A DNA stretch of 64,000 nt from Chamaecrista fasciculata (Eukaryota > Streptophyta > Magnoliopsida > Fabales > Fabaceae). Of this stretch, positions 12,044 through 22,875 are shown one piece after another; within the stretch, counting starts at the first letter, position 1; every line of letters begins with the position of its first letter. The position numbers and the translations under genes were made by a program. The notes under the pieces were generated by a model, which did no database searches, was not told the DNA's origin, and saw only the letters and a program-made list of their open reading frames with translations. The stretch covers positions 1-64,000 of the forward strand of contig QANZ01018783.1 in assembly GCA_003254925.1 (NCBI GenBank). Direction: 5' to 3'.

Positions 12044-12591
12044 AAAAAAGTACTATCTAGGTGTTTTTAAGAAATTCATAACCTTGGTCTCAATAGAACA
12101 TAAGCATTTTTAACAAATTGTCAAATTCCCATTTTTGACAAACCTTACAGCCATAAGACACTGAAATAACAATAGTGCAAAAATCACAAAATTCAATTTA
12201 AAACATTGAAATGACAAGATACCAAAATGAATTTTACTTCAGAATACCAAAATATAATTTACCCTTCTAAAAAACACTATTTCTGCTATTTAATTTTATC
12301 AAACGAATATGAAAAAACAACATTTTAATTTTGTCCATAAATGTTCTCAATCAACAATTGAGCCAAGCGGTGATAAAGCAAATAGAGGTAATGGACAAAG
12401 GCCATAAACAAAACCCATGAATGATATCTTCGGAAAAGGGATGGTCACACAAATTCCATAAGGCTTATAAGGCTTATAAGGCCAATATGGACTAAACCAA
12501 ACCATCCACACCATCCTAAAAAAAAATAATAAAAAACTAAAAATATCAACATGAAGCCACCATCACTCATTTACACTCTCAATGGAAAAGA
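12044..12591. other. Intergenic upstream of rbcS
   Basis: AT-rich with no gene. A small direct repeat (AAGGCTTAT repeated) lies at about 12461-12482. The distal part of the rbcS promoter probably lies here. Confidence 0.4.
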
Positions 12592-12716
12592 GATAAGATT
12601 ATGGACTTTCATCCACGTGGCATCCCCTCATTGGTGCACACTGATAAGGCTACCATTCAAAAAACTTCATTGTGTGATGGAAACGACGTGTGTAGCCCCC
12701 ACTCTATATATATATA
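12592..12716 (+). promoter_or_regulatory. rbcS light-responsive promoter: I-box, G-box, I-box, TATA
   Basis: GATAAGATT at 12592-12600 (I-box), CCACGTGG at 12613-12620 (G-box) and GATAAGG at 12643-12649 (second I-box) lie within 60 bases. A TATATATATA-type TATA box follows at about 12704-12716. This I-G-I arrangement ahead of TATA is the conserved light-regulatory module of dicot rbcS promoters. G-boxes bind bZIP and bHLH factors such as HY5 and PIFs; I-boxes bind MYB/GATA-type factors. The ATG follows about 85 bases after TATA. Confidence 0.85.
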
Positions 12717-12798
12717 CCCACTTTGAGACCCAAAGGCATATCCCTCTTTGTTTATTATTACTAAGTAATATAGCAAACTAAGCAAGAAGGAGAAGAAA

Positions 12799-13998
12799 AT
12801 GGCTTCCTCCATGCTTTCCTCCGCCGCCGTGACCACCGTGAGCCGCGCATCTCCGGCACAAGCCAACATGGTGGCGCCGTTCACCGGACTCAAGTCTTCT
12901 TCAAGCTTCCCAGTGACAAAGAAGAACAACAATGACATTACTTCCATTGCAAACAACGGTGGAAGAGTACAATGCATGAAGGTACATATAATTAATTATC
13001 AAGTTAATTGATTATTATTGTTATTATTATGAATTAATTAATTAATTAATTGTGAATTTTGTGAAAAATGTATTATTATAGGTGTGGCCACCACTTGGAA
13101 AGAAGAAGTTTGAGACTCTATCTTACCTTCCAGATCTCACCCCAACTCAATTGGCTAAGGAAGTAGACTACCTTCTTAGGAAGGGATGGATTCCTTGCAT
13201 AGAGTTCGAGTTGGAGGTTAATTTACTACTTTATCCTTCTGTTTTTTTTAATCGGTTGACTTATATGAAATTAAAAGAATTAATTAGTGTGATGGTATGT
13301 CAAATAGAATTAATTAGTTTCACTACAAAAATATTTGTTAAAAAAAAGAATAAACTAATAATTTACTCATTTAACCTATGAAATTTGAGTTGGAGGCTAA
13401 TTTACCATTTTTAACCTTGTGCTTAATTATACATACATATGAAGTTTTTCTAAGCAATTGCTCTTAAACTCAACAGAATTGAAAATAGAAGCTAAACCAT
13501 TAGGGTTGTATTTGGAGCTAATTTCTTATCCATGTTTGAATTCATATCTAGATCTGTGTTGGTAGAAGTAATTATATTTAATTTGTTGTGTTTCAAACAG
13601 AATTATCTCTTATAAGAGACTTCCATTAAATTAAATAACCTTATTGCAAATCATTGTTTGGTTGTTCTAGAATTCGATTTTTAAAAGATTGAAATGCACA
13701 ATTTAGTCTGATGAATTTGTTGTTGTTTTTGTCGTGGTCGTAGCCACCATTCGGACACCCATTCGTGTACCGTGAGAACCACAGGTCACCAGGGTACTAT
13801 GATGGAAGATACTGGACAATGTGGAAGCTTCCCATGTTTGGATGCACTGATTCTTCTCAAGTTTTGAAGGAAGTTGAAGAGGCCAAGAAGGAATACCCCA
13901 ACGCCTTCGTTCGTATCATTGGTTTTGACAACAAACGTCAAGTCCAGTGCATCATGTTCATCGCCTACAAGCCTCCTAGCTTCTCCAAAATCTTCTAA
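12799..13998 (+). CDS. rbcS: RuBisCO small subunit precursor, chloroplast
   Basis: Small subunit of form I RuBisCO, which joins the plastid-encoded large subunit in the L8S8 enzyme of the stroma. Exons are 12799-12981, 13082-13216 and 13744-13998, with GT/AG introns in the standard dicot positions, giving 190 residues. Residues 1-59 are a Ser/Ala-rich transit peptide ending in GGRVQC; the mature chain starts [20 protein letters not shown]. Landmarks are [13 protein letters not shown] (exon 2) and [20 protein letters not shown] (exon 3). At the exon 2/3 junction, [16 protein letters not shown] replaces the usual FExExGFVYRE, adding four residues in the loop between strands A and B. The C-terminus ends [10 protein letters not shown], longer than the common YKPxGY. 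No stops are seen, and the promoter upstream is canonical, so it is probably expressed. Confidence 0.95.
13385..13412 (+). repeat. Duplicated exon 2/intron 2 boundary inside rbcS intron 2
   Basis: TTGAGTTGGAGGCTAATTTAC repeats the exon 2 end and donor region at 13206-13226 (CGAGTTGGAGGTTAATTTAC), about 180 bases upstream. The donor GT is GC in the copy. It is also present in the second rbcS at about 16057-16080. Confidence 0.6.
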
Positions 13999-14719
13999 TT
14001 TCAATCATTTCCCAAATTTACATATATCATTGTACCCCTTTAAGTAATTTACTTGTTTTTGGTTTTTGTAAGATACTACTTCTACTATCGTTGTCCTTCA
14101 TATGCTTCTGTTTTTCCGGATTTCCAGTGGAAATGAATGGTTGAGAACTTATGTTTATGAATAAATATTTGCTTTTCCTTTAATTAATTAGTACGTGCAC
14201 ATGATTTTGGGGAAGTTGCAGAGTGTTATAAGGCACCTTATAAGACCTTGGCTCTCCAATTTCAACGATTAGCTTTTAAGGTGTGCTTCTTTTAAGGGTT
14301 TATATTCGTTACACAGTATTTTAAGATGCAGTGCAGTATATATATATATATATATATATGAGACCTAGATCCTCTGTTATTGAGATGCATGCATTTCCTT
14401 GCATTTAGACAATTTTAAGGAGGGGGTGAAAATATGAAATGTAGTTTCATTAACATTAGAAGCTAATATGACAATTTTAGAAATTCAGAGGTTTCAATGA
14501 TATAGGATCCAATTTGGTATATAACATAGTACACTTTGCACTTTGAACTTTATGATACTTAAAGAGACATGAGCTTGAATTAAGTATGGTTACTTTTAGT
14601 TATCTCTATTATTGTCATTAAGCTTGGAGTTTTAAGAAGTGAACAAAACGAAAATTGCTGGGAATTTTGAGGATGCTCATCAGTTCATGGGTTTATTAAG
14701 TTTCATTAATCAAAGTTGT
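13999..14719. other. rbcS 3' region and AT-rich intergenic
   Basis: The 3' untranslated part runs to roughly 14180. GGATTTCCAGTGGAAATGAA (about 14119-14138) resembles GGATTTCCATTGGGAATGAA behind the second rbcS (about 16919). A (TA)n microsatellite is at 14336-14359. No further gene is seen. Confidence 0.55.
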
Positions 14720-15800
14720 TAGAAAATAAGATAGTGAAAATATCCCAAGAGGGGGGTGAATTGGAAACTTTAAAATCTTTTCCTGAAAATTTGTTCCTTG
14801 AAAAGCTTCCAAAGGAAGTATGATAGTTCCTTATACTTAGAAGAGTATATTCAAAAACTAAGTTGTTCCTGAAAATATATTTCCTTGAAAAAGCCTTGTC
14901 AGGAAGTCTGACACTTCCTTGAACGTACTTCCTTGAAAAATATTGTTAGGAAATAACAATGTTCCTGGACGCAGCTTCCTTTAAAATCAGTGTAGAATAA
15001 AATGTTCAGGAAGTGCGTAAAAACAGTTTCCTTAACAAAAGTAAATATTCAGGAAATGTAAAGAGTTAAGTTAAGGAACAAACACACCAAAACTTTTAGT
15101 GGTTCAAATAAGGGTATGATCCTTGATACGGAAATTTCCCTTATCCTACATCCACACCTCTAACCAACCAGCTAGAGGTCTCTTTATATATTGTATCAAA
15201 ATACAATCTGCACGAAGCTTGGGATCACCCTACAGGTTTTACAACTTAACCCACATATGCTCTAAGGCAAGTCTCTCGGTATATTACTCCTTACGGAACC
15301 ACACACGGCTCACCTACAAAGGTTTCACCCTAGGAGATCACCTTCACTTCCTTAAAGCATACAACACGGGATAACCAACTTGGTTTTACAACACAACCCA
15401 AATGACTCTAAGGAAAGTATCTAAGTATATTGCTCTACAAGGAACCACACACGGTTCACCAACACTAGTTTCACCCTAAGAGCTCACTATCACTTCCTTA
15501 AAGATTTCACACTCAAGAATACAAGATGAAGAAGATTTTTGATTTATCTCACAAAGAGATTTTCGCTCAGGAACAAGAAGCACAAAGCTTCAGGAAGTCT
15601 GCACACAGCAGGAAGGATGTCTGCACACAGCAGGAAGGTCTTCTGCACACATCAGGAAGACTGCACTCAGTAGGAAGGATGTCTAAACGTGGAGAACTGA
15701 TGATTTTGCACACAGCAACTTTCTAGATCGCTTCTCTCTTCTTTTTCAACTTCAGAACTTCATTCTTTTATATAAAACCAGAGCTAGCCGTTGTAGAAGA
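14720..15800. repeat. Unclassified interspersed repeat with internal duplications
   Basis: It starts near CCCAAGAGGGGGGTGAATTG, a phrase I associate with plant interspersed repeats. At 14760-15060 there are many degenerate TTCCTTGAAAA/AGGAAGT units. At 15225-15500 a roughly 150-160-bp unit is repeated (ACCACACACGGCTCACC and ACCACACACGGTTCACC). At 15600-15685 a minisatellite of about 20-23 bp is built on TGCACACAGCAGGAAGG. No protein domain was found. It may be a non-autonomous LTR element or part of one. Confidence 0.45.
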
Positions 15801-15862
15801 TAGGAATGACAACATCAAATAGGCATTTCCTTTGATTTTGCTAATTGTCATAAGTGAAGGAT

Positions 15863-16012
15863 NNNNNNNNNNNNNNNNNNNNNNNNNNNNNNNNNNNNNN
15901 NNNNNNNNNNNNNNNNNNNNNNNNNNNNNNNNNNNNNNNNNNNNNNNNNNNNNNNNNNNNNNNNNNNNNNNNNNNNNNNNNNNNNNNNNNNNNNNNNNNN
16001 NNNNNNNNNNNN
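15863..16012. other. Assembly gap of 150 N
   Basis: Exactly 150 undetermined bases. The right side resumes inside rbcS intron 2 sequence, aligned with position 13340. The left side is unrelated repeat. The true size of the gap cannot be known from the sequence. Confidence 0.95.
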
Positions 16013-16754
16013 AAAAAAAAGAATAAACTAATAATTTACTCATTTAACCTATGAAATTTGAGTTGGAGGCTAATTTACCATTTTTAACCTTGTGCTTAAT
16101 TATACATACATATGAAGTTTTTCTAAGCAATTGCTCTTAAACTCAACAGAATTGAAAATAGAAGCTAAACCATTAGGGTTTTATTTGGAGCTAATTTCTT
16201 ACCCATGTTTGAATTCATATCTAGATCTGTGTTGGTAGAAGTAATTATATTTAATTTGTTGTGTTTCAAATTCAAACAGAATTATCTCTTATAAGAGAAA
16301 TCAAAAAGAAGAGTTTAATTTTGTGAAAATAAATAACTTAGTTCTTAAAAGATTAAAATGGTATACTCTTTACTCTTTGAAAAATTAAAACAATAACCTT
16401 ATTGCAAATCATTGTTTGGTTGTTCTTCGAGTTGAGTCGAAAGATTGAAATGTATAGTTTAGTCTGATGAATTTGTTGTTGTTTTCGTCGTGGTCGTAGC
16501 CACCATTCGGACACCCATTCGTGTACCGTGAGAACCACAGGTCACCAGGGTACTATGATGGAAGATACTGGACAATGTGGAAGCTTCCCATGTTTGGATG
16601 CACTGATTCTTCTCAAGTTTTGAAGGAAGTTGAAGAGGCCAAGAAGGAATACCCCAACGCCTTCGTTCGTATCATTGGTTTTGACAACAAACGTCAAGTC
16701 CAGTGCATCATGTTCATCGCCTACAAGCCTCCTAGCTTCTCCAAAATCTTCTAA
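16013..16754 (+). pseudogene. rbcS: Partial second rbcS copy: end of intron 2 and exon 3
   Basis: From 16013 the sequence matches rbcS intron 2 from 13340 onward. Intron differences include an extra stretch of about 85 bases around 16300-16390. Exon 3 at 16500-16754 is identical to 13744-13998 by eye, including the PPFGHP insertion and the [10 protein letters not shown] end. The 3' untranslated region diverges after about 40 bases. Exons 1 and 2 are not in the visible sequence and would have to lie in the gap. It could be a real tandem paralog, a truncated duplicate, or a mis-joined allele. Identical coding sequence beside diverged non-coding sequence suggests gene conversion or strong constraint. 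It is marked partial, not proven dead. Confidence 0.75.
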
Positions 16755-18083
16755 TTTCAATCATTTCCCAAATTTACAAATATCATTGTACCTTGTTTGC
16801 TTTCTTGCTTGAATGAATTTGTACTTAAATTAGTCATTGTATGGTCTTTTTTACTCTTCTTCTTTCTTTATGATATCAAGGTCATCTCATCCTCATGTGT
16901 TTTTTGTATCTGTATTTCGGATTTCCATTGGGAATGAATGAATGAATGGACGAGAATTGATGAATAATCATCCTTGTTTCTGTATTTTCCTTGTCATATA
17001 TATATAAATATATACACAAGCTAAAATGCTGAACTTAGTCAATATCTTATTCATAAGAATATACTTGACAATCAGTATACTTAAGTACAGAATCATCATG
17101 CCTTTTTCTGAAGAAGATTTTCTTATGCTGCTGTTCTGGAGGATAACAAATCATAGTCAAATCAATTAACATATATAACCTTTTTTCTTTCCTACAATAT
17201 CTCCAAGTGTCAGTGCAAATTTTCAAACAAAAAGTATATATGTAATAATTCTTCATGGAATTCAAAGCCATGTCTCAGAATAACCCATTATTATGGATTA
17301 GGAGTTGCATTCTGTTTTTTTTTTTTTTCAAATTTTTCTGCATGATGTCATAGATTACATGGTGATGAGCTATTTTAAATTTGGTGGTCCCAACATCAAC
17401 ATGTGATGAAAAGATGAAGCTGAAATTAACCTAACCGACGAAGGCATTCAATTTCAATGCCTTTGGATTTGAGGTTGCATTAACACTAATTGGACCCTTT
17501 TGATAGTTACATCTGTGGACAAGGCTAAATTAAGATAAAGAAATAGATAAGAAGCTTTTTCTTCATACAATCAATCAGCAACTTGACACACAAAATACAA
17601 GCTATATTTGAAACGTCTGTATCAGCAAAACAACAAACAAAAGAAAAAAAAAAAGGAAAAGGGGAAAAAGCAGAACCCATTATGATTTAAGAAAAAGCTC
17701 AAAAGAATATGTTTTGATATGGGATTGTTTTCTTCATTTTGATTTGCAATTTTCTTTAACTTGACATACAAAATACAGGGTCCATTTCAAATCCTTCGGA
17801 TGTCACTTTTTTCTTGGCCCTATAGAAAAATATTTAATATTTCATATTGGCTCTGAAAATTATTATTATTCAAATAAGAAAAATCTAGTTTGAATGAATT
17901 TCATTTGTTAAGATTGTTTTGTATTTTTTTTAACTATATGCTGTCACACTGAGATATTATTAGAACCATGTACTGGAAATGATATTGGTGCATCAATAGA
18001 AAACTGTCAAGGGAGAGATAGGGAAATGAGTGAGTAGAAAGATTGAGATGCTAACATAACAAAATGAAGTTCATTAAGCTATA
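16755..18083. other. rbcS copy 2 3' flank and intergenic
   Basis: The 3' region to about 17000 resembles the first rbcS tail (see GGATTTCCATTGGGAATGAA near 16919). Beyond that, only AT-rich sequence with poly-T and poly-A tracts. The minus-strand frame at 17047-17271 has no domain. Confidence 0.5.
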
Positions 18084-18617
18084 GGTCAAAAACCTTAAAT
18101 TGATCCCAAATGTATGGAGTAGATTTCAAAATTCTTAAATGTTCCATTTGTTTCAGATTGTTTTTACATGTTTTTATAATTTCTCAAATTGGTCCTAAAC
18201 TAATGAGTATGTGGTTATATTTTTTTCGTTTCAAGTTCAAATACAACGAATTTAGAGATGAGGGTTGCTTTTGACAAGACAATCTCTATTTAGTTGGGGT
18301 CGAAAAACAAACGAGGTCAAATTGGGTACTGAAAGTGGGTCACTCTTTTCATAGTTAAATAAGCGAAATTGGTCATATCTCTCTTATTTAAAATTCGAAT
18401 GTGACGAGTTTGAAACTATCTATGTGTTAACTCTTAAAAATTCTTTTTCTGTCCAGTTGAGACCATTAGCAAATGAAATCAAATCATGTATCGAAAGTAG
18501 ATTGATGACCAATTTGAAAAATTATAAAAACATGTAAGGCCAATCTAAAACAAATAAAAGATTTCCGACCAATTTAAAACCTACCCCTATATTTAGGACC
18601 AATTTGAGGTTTTGACC
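18084..18617. mobile_element. Long-TIR element (GGTCAAAAACCTTAAATTG), 534 bp
   Basis: The left end GGTCAAAAACCTTAAATTGA pairs with the right end CCAATTTGAGGTTTTGACC. Internal blocks (ACAAACGAGGTCAAATT, TGGTCATATCTCTCTTATTT, CGAATGTGACGAGTTTGAAA) match the elements at 11530 and 20315. I could not find a clean target duplication. Confidence 0.75.
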
Positions 18618-18764
18618 ATAGGCTAAATTAGTTGACTTGAGAATTTATTTGAGCTTTTCAATGTTCCAAAACTTTTTAGTTTATTTTATTTTAAAAAAGT
18701 TCAAAACTTATATATATATATATATTAGTTTATTTTATTTAGCAACAAAATAAAATTTAGGCAC

Positions 18765-19520
18765 TTTTTGAGTTTAACATCTCTTGTCCACACTGAGGAC
18801 TATATTAATATAACGGCAGCCTCAAATATATATGATGAACCTGGTTTTGGCCGTAGGGCATTACCTGGTTCGATGAGGCAACTTTGGGTCAGAAGTCACC
18901 TGCAAGTCAATGAAAGCACAAGGATGGCCCTGCGATTCACCTCCGATCCTTAAGTCAGTAAATAGTTTGAGAGCAATAATATGTGTAAATGGCAATAGTG
19001 CGTACCTTTTTCCAGTGTTTTGGGCTTCCCTTTTATACTGGTTGAGGGTAATCTGATAGGTTCCAGATTTGGCTCCATATCTGATTGTGATCCTAACCAA
19101 TTCTGCTGACGTGGCGCAGATGTTTAGGGAAACCTCAACTGATCGTGATCTTAACTGATTTGGCAGTTAAGATTGTGCTAGAGGCGTATATAATGAGAGA
19201 TACGTGTGTCCTCTAACTTCTTCGACTCCTAATTGATGTGGAGACGTTCCCTTGCACGTCTTCTTTGTCGACGCCTAGGTGTTGGCGTTCTTACCTGATA
19301 TGTAATTATTCGGCGCCCATGACGGATGATTCCCTTACTGGTCTTTAGGCGCTGATGATCCATGTCTCTTGACCTTTAAGGCTGTTGGACTGATTATGGC
19401 GTTCTTGGATGGTATGGGCCCATTCGGCGTCCTTGATCAAGTAATCTCCCCAAATGGGCCTTGACCGCCATTAGTCCGCATCCTTAGAGCCTCCAATTTA
19501 TTAGGCCTATTATCAATATA
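18765..19520. repeat. GC-richer unclassified repeat, possible LTR-type
   Basis: Composition is richer in G and C than the flanks. It contains AGGATGGCCCTGCGATTCAC, CTCCGATCCTTAAGTCAGTA and repeated ACGCCTAGG/GGCGCC/GGCGTTCTT blocks. I associate these phrases with plant retrotransposon LTR or non-autonomous element sequence, but I cannot name a family and see no terminal repeats. No credible reading frame. Confidence 0.35.
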
Positions 19521-19935
19521 TATTTTTTTTCAAAACTTTTTGCGATATGAAGTGCAAATTATTAGCTTTGAGAGGATAAGTGACATATAAACTGTATGGT
19601 GTACATTGAGTTATCGTGAGCCATTTTCTATCATATTCTTAAGCAAAATGAAAGATTAAAAGTCATTTTCATCCCCATGCTTGACGTTGAGAAATGGCTT
19701 ATCTGAGGTCATTTATTTTTGGCTGTTTCTCTCTTGTTGCATTTTGAGACTGCTCAGATTCCTCACACACACTTCCCTACGCCTTCATTATGTATTATGT
19801 CTTCTTTTTCACCACTCTTAGCTTCCTCTCTCATTTCCTGGTATCTTCACTTCTATAACAATTTTTGTTCAGCAATTTGGTTGCATATGATATATGATCG
19901 AGGTCATTATGAGTGGAATGAGATAGAAACAAATT

Positions 19936-20291
19936 GAGAAATTTACTATTTGGTCATTGAATTTATGCCGAGTCAACTAATCAGTTCCTGAATAATCGAA
20001 ATACACGATTTGGTCCTTACAATATTTCAATTGTCAACTATTTGATCCTTAGTGACGATTTGATCCCTAAATTTGAACTGATTTTATACTTTTTAATCCT
20101 TGAATTTATATTAAATTAATACTTTTTGGTCCCTGAATTTGTACCTCATTTTTTTTGGTCCCCAAGGACTCAATCGTTAACAATTGCAATAATTCAGGGA
20201 TGTTTGAGAAAACCTCATTAAGGGACCTACTTATTAAGGGACTGATTAGTTAACTCGGTGTAAATTCAGAGACCAAATAGTAGGTTTTCTC
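19936..20291. mobile_element. Long-TIR element (GAGAAA-TACTATTTGGTC), 356 bp
   Basis: The left end runs GAGAAATTTACTATTTGGTC and on through GAGTCAACTAATCAG. The right end is the inverse, finishing GACCAAATAGTAGGTTTTCTC. Flanks AAACAAATT and AAACAAAGT match 8 of 9. The internal TTTGGTCC vocabulary resembles the other elements, but the termini define a different subfamily. Confidence 0.8.
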
Positions 20292-20314
20292 AAACAAAGT
20301 TATTTGAATGATAT

Positions 20315-20820
20315 GGGTCAAAACCTCAAATCGGTCCCTTATGTTTCATTTCATTTGTTTCAGATTGGTTTTACATGTTACCATAATTTGTCAAGTTTTT
20401 CAATTTGGTCACAAACCTACTTTCAAGATGCAATTAGAACTCATTTGCTGCGATCTCAATTGAGCAGAGGAAGAACTCTTCAAGAATTAGCACGTCGAAC
20501 TTATTGCATTTTGACTTAAAACTAAAGAGATGTGGCCAAATTTGTTTGTTTAATCATAAAACGAGTTACTTACTTTCGGGACTCGATTTGACCACGTTTG
20601 TTGACAACCCCAAAGTACTCGTCAAAAGAAACCTGTAGCTTTGAATTCCTCGCATTCGAACTTAAAATGAGATAAATATGACCATATATATATATATAGT
20701 ATTTTTGGGACCAATTTGAGAATTATAGAAACATGTAGAACCAATATGAAACAAATGAAATATAAGAGACCAATTTAAAATTCATCCCATGCATAAGGGA
20801 CCAATTTGGAGTTTTGGCCT
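20315..20820. mobile_element. Long-TIR element (GGGTCAAAACCTCAAATCGG), 506 bp
   Basis: The left end GGGTCAAAACCTCAAATCGG pairs with the right end CCAATTTGGAGTTTTGGCCT. It is flanked by AATGATAT on both sides (20307-20314 and 20821-20828), extendable to 8 of 9. The interior shares ATGACCATAT and GTTTGTTGACAACC type blocks with its relatives. Only 23 bases separate it from the previous element. Confidence 0.85.
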
Positions 20821-21095
20821 AATGATATAAGTGGTTGTATGTAAAAGTGTATAGAGTCCACAAACTGTTTATCTGTCCCTCTTCATATTTAAGAGGATTA
20901 CCATTTAAGCCCATCTATACCCTTAAAGATACCAAGAAGTCCTGCAAGTCTGCAACGAAAGAAAATAAAAGACTTTCTATATACTCCTAAAATTAAACAA
21001 TCAATAATATTGTCATTTACGTATTCTATTAATTCTAATGTAATTTAGATCAACCATTCAATAACTATTAATTATATCTCATTTCAATAGTAAAA

Positions 21096-21384
21096 GGCCA
21101 AAATACTCTTAGTACCCTTAAAATATGAGATCAGTTTCAATTGTATCCCTAAATTTTTTTGGGGTCAATTGTACCATTCAATATTGGCTTAGTTTCAATT
21201 GTACCTTAAAAGCTTTTTTTAGATCAATTATACTCTTAATTTTTTTTTGTGTAAATTGTACGATCAATCTTCTTTTTTTGTGTCAATTATACTCTACACT
21301 TGAGAGTATAATTGACCAAAAAAAACTTTAAAGATACAATTGAAACTGATCTCATACTTTAAGAGTACCAAAATTACTTTTGCC
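21096..21384. mobile_element. Long-TIR element (GGCCAAAATACTCTTAGTAC), 289 bp
   Basis: Almost the whole element is an inverted repeat. ATATGAGATCAGTTTCAATT on the left pairs with AATTGAAACTGATCTCATAC on the right. Flanks ATAGTAAAA and ATAATAAAA match 8 of 9. The transcript would form a long hairpin, which could feed small-RNA production. Confidence 0.8.
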
Positions 21385-22445
21385 ATAATAAAATATACAT
21401 GGTAAATGTTGATAATTCTCTATAAGTAGACTCATTATTTTTCTAGTTTAATATGTGGTTCAACTGAACAATATAATTGTTAACAATTTTATAATAAGTA
21501 GACTCATGTTAATTTTATTTGTACATAATGGTTATTAATTATTTTAGATAGTTAATATATTTAATTAATTAATCTCATTAAGATGTTTTTATTGAGCTAA
21601 TTATATATTTTGTGAAGTATAGGTCTTTTGGCCCAAAAAAATTATAAAATATGTATAAACCTTATAGCCCAACTTTGTTAATGGGCCAAGGTATTTGAAC
21701 TGGTTTTGATTTTTTAACTTGTGATTTTTTAATGTGAGATAGTTAATAAATGAAATATAAGAGACTTAATCGAATGAGTCAATTTATCTCTCTCCTCTCA
21801 AACGCTCTCTACTAGGGTTCCCCAAAACAACAGGCGCCGTTTTGGAAGGGTTGCCATCGACAACCCCTCCCTCGTATCCTTCTTTCCTCTTTTTTTTTTT
21901 TTGTTTTTNTCTTTTTTTTTTTTTGTTTTTGTTATGTTTTCTTCTTTTCTTTGTAGGAGCTCTTTCCCTTTTCCGATAAAGGAGGTCCTTTTCCAAATAG
22001 TGAGAGATATTTTGTCTTGAAAGCTGTAAAATATTCCAAATCTACAATCGAGATCCTATACAAAAGCAGTTGATGAAGAAGATTGCAAGATTTCACAGAA
22101 TCAGTGAAGATAAACGAGGAAGGTGGGGAATTTGAACGGAAAGAGGCGGTGGTTTGTGGTTGTGGAGCCCTCCACTGTGAAAATCTCTCATGTTTGGTTT
22201 GAGTTCACTCTCTATTTTAGATTAGATTCTGCTAGTTGTTTATTCTTCTCTATTATAGTATAATCTAGTGAAGATTTTTTGGATTTTACTCTTCCTCTTG
22301 TGTGTTGTTTGGGGCTAAGCTGTTGTTTTCTTTGCATAGAGAGTAGATCTTGCTTAGAATGAGTTTTGTTGTATGATCTACAAATCTCTTTGTTTGTCAG
22401 AGCTTATCTGGTTTGTATGATGCATTTTCTGAAAAAAAAAAAAAA
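21385..22445. other. Non-coding; retroposon-like leader sequence
   Basis: From about 21775 the sequence becomes richer in C and T (CTCTCTCCTCTCAAACGCTC, then TAGGGTTCC). It contains an ambiguous base in a poly-T run (21909) and ends in an A-run at 22432-22445. This could be an untranslated leader of a gene or retroposon, but no coding exon was found. Confidence 0.35.
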
Positions 22446-22875
22446 GGGTAAATTACACTTTGGTACCCTGTGGTTTGACCCTATTTCACTTTGGTACCCT
22501 GTGGTTTGAAACTTGACACTTTGGTACCCTGTGGTATTCTCCATTAACACTTTAGTACCCTTTGGAGCTATTTTGTAATTTTAACCATAATAAATTTTAC
22601 AAAAATTACATATTGACCCCAAAAAAATTTTAAATTTTTCATTTTAGTCCCTATATAATATGTATCCAGGGACCTATTTGTAATTTTTTGAAAATTTTTT
22701 GGGGTCAATATGTAATTTTTGCAAAATTTGTTATGGTTAAAATTACAAAATAGCTCCAAAGGGTACCAAAGTGTTAATGGAGAATACCACAGGGTACCAA
22801 AGTGTCAAGTTTCAAACCACAGGGTACCAAAGTGAAATAGGGTCAAACCACAGGGTACCAAAGTGTAATTTACCC
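22446..22875. mobile_element. Long-TIR element (GGGTAAATTACACTTTGGTA family), copy 2
   Basis: The left end GGGTAAATTACACTTTGGTA pairs with the right end CCAAAGTGTAATTTACCC. Arms extend well over 150 bases, including TACCCTGTGGT repeats and GGAGCTATTTTGTAATTTTA. It is inserted in an A-run, so a 9-A duplication on each side is possible but not informative. It is the cleaner relative of 3931-4469. Confidence 0.85.

Noticed and set aside
13786-14004. Minus-strand 72-residue frame (also 16542-16760)
   Set aside because: Exact antisense of rbcS exon 3 and present only because the exon is duplicated.
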